DNA of 48,631 nucleotides, taken from a virus. The DNA is taken from IMG/VR virus record IMGVR_UViG_3300034061_003104, positions 1-48,631 of that record; one strand, 5' to 3'. The notes beneath the pieces are model-generated. The model was given only the letters and a program-made list of their open reading frames with translations, searched no databases and was not told the DNA's origin. Positions 42,981 through 48,631 of the stretch are shown piece after piece; positions within the stretch are counted from its first letter, which is position 1; every line of letters begins with the position of its first letter. Position numbers and translations under genes: made by a program.

Positions 42981-43121
42981 TTATTCCTCGTCATCATCAT
43001 AATCGGAATCATCTAAGTATTCCTCCAAATATGATATTGCTTCATCCACAAGTTCCCAATCTTCGGTTTTATATGAAGACTTTAATAAACTTAAAATTTC
43101 TTTAATATCTGCTTGGTCCAT
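42981..43121 (-). CDS. Small acidic protein (46 residues)
   Basis: Short reading frame starting MDQADIKEILSLLKSSY and ending in an Asp/Glu run (YLDDSDYDDDEE). It ends 3 bases before the membrane-protein gene, and such tight coupling supports it as real. The amphipathic helix plus acidic tail resembles small protein-binding or DNA-mimic peptides, but function is unknown. A TATATTTAG element lies 15 bases upstream. Confidence 0.6.
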   Translation of the reverse strand: MDQADIKEILSLLKSSYKTEDWELVDEAISYLEEYLDDSDYDDDEE

Positions 43122-43185
43122 AATTATGCTGATATCTAAATATAGTATTCAATATGAGAAAATCAATAAAATTTTTAATTTTAAT

Positions 43186-44196
43186 TTAAAAACTAAAATA
43201 TCCCTTCAATCCGTCAGAGGATACATTTACTTCTTTTATTACTTCTTTCTCAACAGGAACTTCTTTAATCACCTCTTTGATAATCTCCTTTTCTACCGGC
43301 ACTTCCTTCACTACTTCTTTCTCAACAGGAACTTCTTTAATCACTTCTTTTGTTATGGAAGTAACACCATTATTCGTATCGGCCTCGTTTGTTGTTTCTT
43401 TTTTAGGGGTAAAAACGAGTGTTGTATTATAAGCTAACAACAAACACACTGCTAGTGGATCAAATACCGAAATCAATGCGATGATGAACCATTTTACTAC
43501 TTTTGTAAGTTCTACACCAAATTCATCCGCGATAAATTTGAAAGTTTGAATATCTTTCTTATTTCCATTTTGTATTTTTAATTCTGTAATTTGTTTATCG
43601 AATAATTGTAATTCATCTATATTTTTTTGAATCTTTTGGTTTTCTGATTCAATGTCTTTTTGATTTTGTTCTATGAAATCTGTAGTTTGTTGTTGTATCT
43701 GACGCAATTGTATTGGGTTTCTTGCAATTAATGAATTGGTCATACTTTCATTCAATCTGGATTCTTGACTGTTTCTCAAAGTGATTAGATTTTCAATTCT
43801 TTTCTTAGATGCATCAATTTTATCTTGAGAATATTTTTTCTGATCCATTATTAATGAAATTTTTTCCTCAGATATCTTGGTTTCTAACGCCGATTGTTGA
43901 TACGCACCAGTTAAATAACCAAATATACCTGCACTGGTTATCATCATCAATACAATAACCGCCACAATCAAATATGTTTTTAAAAATAGTTGAGATTTTT
44001 GCCAGTATCTATATAGAAAGCTTGTTGCTACTAATTTACCTATCTCCAATGAACTTGCCATTATCATTGCTGCAATAGAAGAACCACTAAATAACATTCC
44101 AATTCCAATTATGCTAAAAAATGCTGCACAACTGGCAATGAATAATGACGACAAACCTACTATTTTTTCAAACGTGAATTGATATTTCATATTCAT
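43186..44196 (-). CDS. Polytopic membrane protein with coiled coil and KEVPVEKE repeats
   Basis: A 336-residue protein starting at ATG 44196 (MNMKYQF); an earlier TTG lies inside a terminator hairpin and is unlikely. Transmembrane segments: about 10-32 (VGLSSLFIASCAAFFSIIG), 37-52, 71-93 (LIVAVIVLMMITSAGIFG) and 231-252 (WFIIALISVFDPLAVCLLL). Between them lies a long soluble coiled coil (about 100-215). The C-terminal 50 residues repeat KEVPVEKE(V/I)(V/I)KEV several times. A T4 equivalent is not known to me. Possible roles are host membrane remodelling, superinfection exclusion or lysis control; the sequence cannot choose between them. Confidence 0.78.
   Translation of the reverse strand: MNMKYQFTFEKIVGLSSLFIASCAAFFSIIGIGMLFSGSSIAAMIMASSLEIGKLVATSFLYRYWQKSQLFLKTYLIVAVIVLMMITSAGIFGYLTGAYQQSALETKISEEKISLIMDQKKYSQDKIDASKKRIENLITLRNSQESRLNESMTNSLIARNPIQLRQIQQQTTDFIEQNQKDIESENQKIQKNIDELQLFDKQITELKIQNGNKKDIQTFKFIADEFGVELTKVVKWFIIALISVFDPLAVCLLLAYNTTLVFTPKKETTNEADTNNGVTSITKEVIKEVPVEKEVVKEVPVEKEIIKEVIKEVPVEKEVIKEVNVSSDGLKGYFSF
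43240..43344 (-). repeat. Direct repeat in the membrane protein's C-terminal coding region
   Basis: Two identical 33-base copies (43240-43272 and 43312-43344, 72 bases apart, in frame) encode the KEVPVEKE-type units; a third degenerate unit lies between them. Perfect DNA identity suggests recent duplication or unequal recombination. Confidence 0.9.
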
Positions 44197-44211
44197 ATAT
44201 ATGGCAAAAAT

Positions 44212-44246
44212 AAAAAACCCTCCATTGTTTTGTAACAACAGAGGGT
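44212..44246 (-). terminator. Intrinsic terminator after hsp20
   Basis: Arms 44217-44228 and 44235-44246 form a 12-bp stem in minus-strand RNA (two G-U pairs), loop 6, then a TTTTTTA run. The wobbles become mismatches in plus-strand RNA, so it acts on leftward transcripts leaving hsp20. The next gene needs its own promoter or read-through. Confidence 0.88.
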
Positions 44247-44267
44247 ATTATATAAATATATAACCAA

Positions 44268-44750
44268 TTACTTAATCGTAACTTTTCTTATTTCAGTCAT
44301 CGCAGGTTTTACCTTATTGAGAGTAATTAATAAAATACCATTTTCAAAAGTTGCTGATACGGTATCTTTATCAATATTTTCCCCTAAAGTAAATGATCTA
44401 CGAAAACTAGAACGTTTCAATTCTCGTCTAATATATTTTCCACCTTGAGAATCTGTAACATTTTTACTTTTACCTCCACTGACTGTAAGCACATTTTGTT
44501 CCACTTCAACATTTACATCTTGTTTACTTAAACCTGGAACTTCGGCTTCTATAACAACTTTATCACTGTAATCAATAACGTCTACTCTTGGATAAGACCC
44601 CTTTTCAAAAAAGTCTACACCAAATTCTTGGCTGAAATTAGGGACGTTTGCTTTAAAAAATTCATCGAAAATTTGATCAAATGGAGTTAAAAACTCATCA
44701 CGATGAACTGCACGAAATAACGGATTAGTTTGATATTTTACTACTGACAT
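44268..44750 (-). CDS. hsp20: Small heat-shock protein, Hsp20/alpha-crystallin family
   Basis: A 160-residue ATP-independent chaperone that holds unfolding proteins. Clear alpha-crystallin domain from about 52 to 145: YPRVDVIDYSDKVVIEAEVPGLSKQDVNVEVEQNVLTVSG, then RRELKRSSFRRSFTLGENID and the signature AxxxNGILxITL (ATFENGILLITL, about 131-142). The N-terminal arm has FDQIFDEFF. The final I-x-I/V motif (VTIK) is partly present. Hsp20 genes are common in marine T4-like phages. A long leader with a late-promoter-like element, hairpin and Shine-Dalgarno lies upstream and a terminator downstream: a single-gene unit. Confidence 0.96.
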   Translation of the reverse strand: MSVVKYQTNPLFRAVHRDEFLTPFDQIFDEFFKANVPNFSQEFGVDFFEKGSYPRVDVIDYSDKVVIEAEVPGLSKQDVNVEVEQNVLTVSGGKSKNVTDSQGGKYIRRELKRSSFRRSFTLGENIDKDTVSATFENGILLITLNKVKPAMTEIRKVTIK

Positions 44751-44756
44751 ATATTT

Positions 44757-44762
44757 TCCTTT
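44757..44762 (-). promoter_or_regulatory. Shine-Dalgarno of hsp20
   Basis: AAAGGA ending 6 bases before the ATG at 44750: the best-spaced ribosome-binding site in the window. Confidence 0.65.
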
Positions 44763-44769
44763 CTTAAAT

Positions 44770-44784
44770 GGTCTATTTTAGACC
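44770..44784 (-). other. Hairpin in the hsp20 leader
   Basis: Perfect 6-bp stem (GGTCTA/TAGACC) with a 3-base loop between the late-promoter-like element and the ribosome-binding site. There is no T-run after it, so it is not a terminator; it could affect leader stability or translation. Confidence 0.5.
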
Positions 44785-44811
44785 CATTTTCATGTATTCC
44801 TTTTGGGACAT
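44773..44811 (-). other. Possible 12-codon leader reading frame before hsp20
   Basis: ATG-initiated frame encoding MSQKEYMKMGLK, ending inside the leader hairpin 22 bases before the hsp20 ATG. It has no visible Shine-Dalgarno, so it may be chance. Confidence 0.25.
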
Positions 44812-44836
44812 ACAAGAATAATCGTTTTGATTATCT

Positions 44837-44844
44837 AATTTATA
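44837..44844 (-). promoter_or_regulatory. Late-promoter-like element for hsp20
   Basis: TATAAATT on the minus strand, 7 of 8 bases of the T4 late consensus, 86 bases upstream of the hsp20 ATG and within the 126-base gap. Confidence 0.5.
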
Positions 44845-44876
44845 TATATCAACAAAATTAAAAACTTTCAATTTTT

Positions 44877-46424
44877 TTATTGCCATTCGATAATAACTTG
44901 TCCATGCGATCCGCTTCCTCCATTTATTGAAGTTAATGAATAGAATGAACTTGCACCGCCACCCCCACCGCCTGGGAAATCTCCGTTATTGCCGAACCAA
45001 GAAGATGTTATTACTCCGGATGAAGAAATACTAGTGTTAAATAATCCACCAGCTCCACCAAAATAACATGCTCCGCCAGCTGAACCGGATACTACTGTTG
45101 ATGTATATCCATCCTCACCACTTACAATTACACTACCTGAAGAAAGCGATCCTTTGCCGCCTGATCCACTGTTTGGTGTAGTTACCCCGCCACCGGCACC
45201 GTATCCACCGTCGGCAAGAACTATAATAGTGCTCGATGTCAAATATACATATGAATCTCCACCATCAATTCCACCACTTCCGAATGAAGCTGGGTTTCCT
45301 AAAGAACCTGTTCCTCCAGAACCTCCTCTTCCTACAATTACGGTTAGAATGTCAGATGATGCAGTTGGTAATAGATAGTAAGATTGTGCATATGCACCAC
45401 CGCCTCCGCCTGATCCTCCTACGGAAGTTCCATAAGAAGTGGCACCACCGCCACCACCGCCAGCACCAATTGCGGTAATTCTAAGTAATAGAGAACCAGT
45501 TGTAGGTTGAGCCGAATATGGATCAAAATTACCTTTAAATCTAAAAGTATGTGTTCCAGGAGAAGAATATGAAACTTTTCTTGTTGGTGTAAAACTTAAA
45601 ATACTAGAAGTCAATGAATAACTTGAAGATATCGAATTGTTAGACAATTGAGTAAGACTGCTAGTATATGCATATAAAGAATTAGTAGAATAATCTGATG
45701 TATCAGATTTTAATGCATGTGATGAAGATTCGTTATAACTTGCAGTTATCGAAAACGAAGATGATATTGATGTGTTGCTATAACTAGATGTTAATGAATA
45801 ACTTGACGACGTGCTTTGATCTGAAACCAAAGATAAAGAAGATGATGTAGATGTAAAAGCGTAACTAGATGCATTACTATAACTAGACGTTAATGAATAA
45901 CTTGATGATGGAGCAAACGCCGAACTTACAGCCGTTAGTGAAACTAGAGATACTGATGATGTTTCAGCAAATGTTGTCAATGAAGAATAACTACTACTTA
46001 TAGAATTTAACGCATTAGTAGATAAACTTGAAGAATCTGAAAATATAGAAACAATCGAATACGAAGATGTGGAGATATTTGGCCAATTTAATGATAATGC
46101 AATTGAGGATACAGATGCCGTATTTGATGATTCTGATGATACGGAATATGAAGCAGTTGATGAGTTTGGATATTGTAATGATTCTGCCGATATCGCAATA
46201 GATGACGTTGAACTAAACCCAATAACATTGCCTGTTAATGATCCCGTTACATTTCCTATTAATTCTCCTGTCAATGATCCGCTAAAACTGCCCGTCGAAA
46301 TATTAACGATTAAATCAGACACGGATGCTCTATATGTAGTAAGAGAACTACTCTGAACGAGTGGAAAAAAATCTTCTCCAATCACTTGTCCTGGATATTG
46401 TGATAAATCGCTGATCTTTGGCAT
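44877..46424 (-). CDS. Ser/Tyr-repeat tail fibre with glycine-rich C-terminal adhesin-like domain
   Basis: A 515-residue protein. The N-terminus (SDLSQYPGQVIGEDFFPLVQ) and GSFSGSLTGELIGNVTGSL suit a fibre attached to the baseplate. Residues about 80-290 repeat S-S-Y-S-L-T-S-S-Y-S-N-like units, a beta-rich fibrous shaft. The C-terminal 200 residues are Gly-rich with several runs of 5-6 glycines (GAGGGGGGATSYG, GGSGGGGGAY, PGGGGGGASS), as in glycine-rich adhesin domains such as those of T-even gp38, and end in GQVIIEWQ. It is the first of three related fibre genes. A receptor-binding tip is inferred. Confidence 0.8.
   Translation of the reverse strand: MPKISDLSQYPGQVIGEDFFPLVQSSSLTTYRASVSDLIVNISTGSFSGSLTGELIGNVTGSLTGNVIGFSSTSSIAISAESLQYPNSSTASYSVSSESSNTASVSSIALSLNWPNISTSSYSIVSIFSDSSSLSTNALNSISSSYSSLTTFAETSSVSLVSLTAVSSAFAPSSSYSLTSSYSNASSYAFTSTSSSLSLVSDQSTSSSYSLTSSYSNTSISSSFSITASYNESSSHALKSDTSDYSTNSLYAYTSSLTQLSNNSISSSYSLTSSILSFTPTRKVSYSSPGTHTFRFKGNFDPYSAQPTTGSLLLRITAIGAGGGGGGATSYGTSVGGSGGGGGAYAQSYYLLPTASSDILTVIVGRGGSGGTGSLGNPASFGSGGIDGGDSYVYLTSSTIIVLADGGYGAGGGVTTPNSGSGGKGSLSSGSVIVSGEDGYTSTVVSGSAGGACYFGGAGGLFNTSISSSGVITSSWFGNNGDFPGGGGGGASSFYSLTSINGGSGSHGQVIIEWQ
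45778..45905 (-). repeat. 99-base-spaced direct repeat in the fibre gene
   Basis: Two 29-base copies (45778-45806 and 45877-45905) differ at one base and lie 99 bases apart, i.e. 33 codons in frame. They encode the SSYSLTSSYS unit; a more degenerate copy is near 45616. Confidence 0.8.
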
Positions 46425-46459
46425 AATATATTATATATATCTTTGAGTTATTAAAATAA

Positions 46460-47692
46460 TTAACATTTACTTGATAATGTTGTAGGTGGTTTTTCATCAG
46501 AAGAACCAGTCACGTTTGCAGGAGAAGAAAATGCAGCAAATGAAAATACTGCATTTTTCATATATTGTAATGGACTCTGACTTTGAGATGACAAATATCT
46601 TGATTCTTCCCACGCACCGCCATCCCAGGGTGTTTTGGTATAAACGAGATTGTGAATATAAATGATGCCGGAAGTATTAGAACAATTGACTCCCCAACAT
46701 GATATATTTTTATTTATCTCTATACAATTGGTAACTATATTGACATCTTGAGAATAATCTGATGGTAGACATCCGCCTAAAGGAGAACAATCGGCTTTAA
46801 CTGTTATATATAAATTGGTTGGAACAACCTTATCGTAATTAACTACGATCATACACCCGGGAAAATCATCAGGTTCTGTAATAAGTGATATTTTGGAAAT
46901 ATTATACCATGTCAATGGCAATACATTAAAATTTTCATCTATTTTAAATGAACAGTGTGCAAAACAGTCATTTACATTTGATAATATTGATTTTGCACGA
47001 AATGTTTTTTCAGAATATAATGACTGTGGTGCAAAAGATGCTGTTGTGGATGTCTTTGAATTTAAACTTTGATATGAATATGACATCGTAGTAACGTTAT
47101 TTGCATCTAATAAAATAGAATTATCTGCATATGAACTTTTATCACTATGAAACGAATGATAAATTGTGCCGTTATTATCTGAAGGAATTATATATCTTGC
47201 TTTGTTAGATATGCTTGATGTCAATGCATATGAAGATGTATCAGATGTTTGCGTATATTTGATATTCGAATTGTAAAAAACATAAGATGCGGTTGTTGAA
47301 TAATCGGAATTGTTAACAAACGAAGATGTGTTAGAATAAATCGAATAATCAGTTACACTTGATGTCACTGAATTTATAGAATATGATGATGTTCCATTTT
47401 GAGAAGAATAATTCAAATGGTTAGTATACAAAGAATTACTACTAGTAATCGACAACGAAGACGAGTCTATCGAACCTGTAAAAACGCCATATAAAATTCC
47501 ATTATATGATCCTGTTCTAAACGTATTGAAGACATTCGATGACGTAAATGAATAATTGGTAAATTCAGATATGCTTATGTTTTTAGTTTCGGGTTTTCCG
47601 TCACTACTAGTGACATCCGTTACTACAATTAAATCATCTCCTTGTATTAAGGATAAAAGTAATTTTTTTAAATTTGTAATTTGATACGGCAT
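46460..47692 (-). CDS. Ser/Tyr-repeat fibre-like protein with Cys-containing C-terminal domain
   Basis: A 410-residue protein. The N-terminus (YQITNLKKLLLSLIQGDDLIVVTDVTSSDGKPE) resembles that of the neighbouring fibre (attachment region). Residues about 45-225 are Ser/Thr/Tyr repeats (TSSSY, SSYSINSVTSS). From about 235 a distinct domain has several Cys (CFAHCSF, GGCLPSDYS, NCIEINKNISCWGVNC), unusual in this window and possibly disulfide-bonded or metal-binding. It lacks the Gly-rich tip of the neighbour. Fibre or tail-tip role inferred from repeats and position. Confidence 0.75.
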   Translation of the reverse strand: MPYQITNLKKLLLSLIQGDDLIVVTDVTSSDGKPETKNISISEFTNYSFTSSNVFNTFRTGSYNGILYGVFTGSIDSSSLSITSSNSLYTNHLNYSSQNGTSSYSINSVTSSVTDYSIYSNTSSFVNNSDYSTTASYVFYNSNIKYTQTSDTSSYALTSSISNKARYIIPSDNNGTIYHSFHSDKSSYADNSILLDANNVTTMSYSYQSLNSKTSTTASFAPQSLYSEKTFRAKSILSNVNDCFAHCSFKIDENFNVLPLTWYNISKISLITEPDDFPGCMIVVNYDKVVPTNLYITVKADCSPLGGCLPSDYSQDVNIVTNCIEINKNISCWGVNCSNTSGIIYIHNLVYTKTPWDGGAWEESRYLSSQSQSPLQYMKNAVFSFAAFSSPANVTGSSDEKPPTTLSSKC

Positions 47693-47698
47693 ATAAAA

Positions 47699-48631
47699 TT
47701 ATAATTTTGCACATCCTTGTATTAAATTAGATGTCTTGACAGTTTCTGTAAATGGTATTTTATTTGGCGTCGGTTCTCCAATTGTATTTGCAAACATTAC
47801 CACTGAAATATTTGATCCTATTAAAACACCATTATATGCATTTGTTGGGTCACCATCAGCTACAGTTCCTACTCTCAGTGCAATTCCAAATTTATCATTT
47901 CCAATTGGAAATCCATAAGATCTATAAAAAAACGAAGTAGGAGTATACATTGGAAATCCATTCAATGCGATCTCAGATAAAACAGTAGTGGATTGTAAAT
48001 TGACACCATTATTAATTGATACAGGCGGAGTAAAATATGATCCTGTAAATACAATCATATTAGAAAATGTTTTTGCCATTCCTATACCTGGATCGGCAAT
48101 ATTTTTATATTGATTTACATTAAAATGATATTTGACATTAGGAACACCATCAACAACTGAACCGGATAATATTACATCAAAATTAATATATGCAAATATC
48201 GTATTGTCAGAATTTTCTGCGAATTTTGCATTCAGAGAATATTCTACATTCTTTATATAATCCGCAGAGTCTGAGTAATCTGATATTGACGATGATATTG
48301 CAAATGATGCAGTAGATAGATTTACTGAAACACCATTTACATTTAATGCAGGATCGATTTCATAATCAGACACGGATTTTTTGATGACGCCGTTATCTAT
48401 TAATCCTTTGGCATAAGAAGAAGAAACTGAAAATTCCGATAATATAGAATTATAAATTTTTCCATTATATTTTCCGTCAAATATTAAATAATCTGCAGAA
48501 TTTGAATATCCGGCTATTGAAGAATCGGAAGAAACATTTGTGGAATCGGAAGATTTATATATTAAAATATCTACATGAGATGAAGATATACTTGTATCTG
48601 AAAGAACAGAATATGAAGATGTTAAACCAAC
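47699..48631 (-). CDS. Partial Ser/Tyr-repeat fibre-like protein, 5' end beyond the window
   Basis: The frame is open for 86 more codons upstream of the GTG at 48373 and runs off the right edge, so the true start is outside the window; at least 310 residues are seen. The visible upstream part carries the same repeat style (SSYSVLSDTSISSSH, SSSYAKGLIDNG). The C-terminal 180 residues form a globular beta domain (FDVILSGSVVDGVPNVKYHF, NVNQYKNIADPGIG, FGIALRVGTVADGDP) and end QGCAKL. It is the third member of the tandem fibre set, 6 bases upstream of the 410-residue gene. Function as a fibre or tip is inferred. Confidence 0.75.
   Translation of the reverse strand, partial: VGLTSSYSVLSDTSISSSHVDILIYKSSDSTNVSSDSSIAGYSNSADYLIFDGKYNGKIYNSILSEFSVSSSYAKGLIDNGVIKKSVSDYEIDPALNVNGVSVNLSTASFAISSSISDYSDSADYIKNVEYSLNAKFAENSDNTIFAYINFDVILSGSVVDGVPNVKYHFNVNQYKNIADPGIGMAKTFSNMIVFTGSYFTPPVSINNGVNLQSTTVLSEIALNGFPMYTPTSFFYRSYGFPIGNDKFGIALRVGTVADGDPTNAYNGVLIGSNISVVMFANTIGEPTPNKIPFTETVKTSNLIQGCAKL

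Noticed and set aside
44197-44238. TTG start for the membrane protein
   Set aside because: It lies inside the hsp20 terminator hairpin; ATG at 44196 follows it directly.
45154-45378. Pro-rich plus-strand frame
   Set aside because: Antisense of the Gly-rich fibre tip; no start context.
48371-48373. GTG as start of the right-most gene
   Set aside because: The frame stays open for 86 codons upstream with the same Ser/Tyr repeat style, so the gene is partial.
1-48631. tRNA, tmRNA, integrase, insertion sequence or attachment site
   Set aside because: None seen: no cloverleaf-like intergenic stretch and no transposase or integrase motifs; all gaps are shorter than about 130 bases.

Overview
The window is a 48.6 kb piece of a tailed (myovirus-type) phage genome of the T4 superfamily. 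It is AT-rich, almost fully coding, and nearly every gene lies on the minus strand, so transcription runs from the high-coordinate end to the low one. Recognisable T4 counterparts are the capsid (gp23), scaffold (gp22, by position), prohead protease (gp21), portal (gp20), large terminase (gp17), tail sheath (gp18), baseplate wedge gp6 and gp25, a gp5-like central spike, late sigma factor gp55, a gp61-type primase and the gp47/gp46 recombination nuclease. Divergence from T4, large insertions and the capsid motif SVQPMNLPSG suggest a distant T4 relative. No host gene or tRNA is present, so the host cannot be named; Ig-like MBG/YDG repeats and scarce Shine-Dalgarno sequences are weak hints of a Bacteroidota-type host.

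Layout, low to high coordinate. (1) 1-8.8 kb is the head module: gp23, gp22, a two-gene plus-strand island with a bidirectional terminator, a small CTS-like protein, gp21, three small core or unknown proteins, gp20. (2) 8.8-11.9 kb is packaging: gp17, a zinc-ribbon protein in the gp16 position, and a flavodoxin-like oxidoreductase with an N-terminus that looks like a T4 capsid-targeting peptide. (3) 12-15.2 kb is a 1075-residue tail sheath behind a good T4-type late promoter (TATAAATA). (4) 15.3-20.9 kb is DNA metabolism embedded in the virion block: a single-chain Mre11-Rad50 (gp47-gp46) fusion, primase, a DUF2786-like protein, a RuvC-like resolvase and a small unknown. (5) 20.9-36 kb holds large tail or fibre proteins: an FG-GAP-like protein with dockerin-like calcium loops, a 1353-residue Ig-like fibre, baseplate-associated proteins and a DNRLRE-like protein split by a Ser-rich region. 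(6) 36-41.8 kb is the baseplate: gp6, gp25, two low-complexity proteins, and a spike with a tandem His-x-His tip. (7) 41.8-44.8 kb carries gp55, small membrane or acidic proteins, a coiled-coil membrane protein and Hsp20. (8) 44.9-48.6 kb holds three Ser/Tyr-repeat fibre-like proteins; the last runs off the window.

The genes form one virion-assembly and genome-maturation programme. gp55 would direct late transcription, gp20/21/22/23 build the head, gp17 fills it, gp18/6/25/5 form the contractile tail, and primase, MR-type nuclease and RuvC-like resolvase supply recombination-dependent replication and branch removal before packaging. The most interesting points are the gp47-gp46 fusion, the flavoprotein that may be packaged and injected, the dockerin-like tail protein, the His-rich spike and a repeated ATATTTATA element before many start codons.
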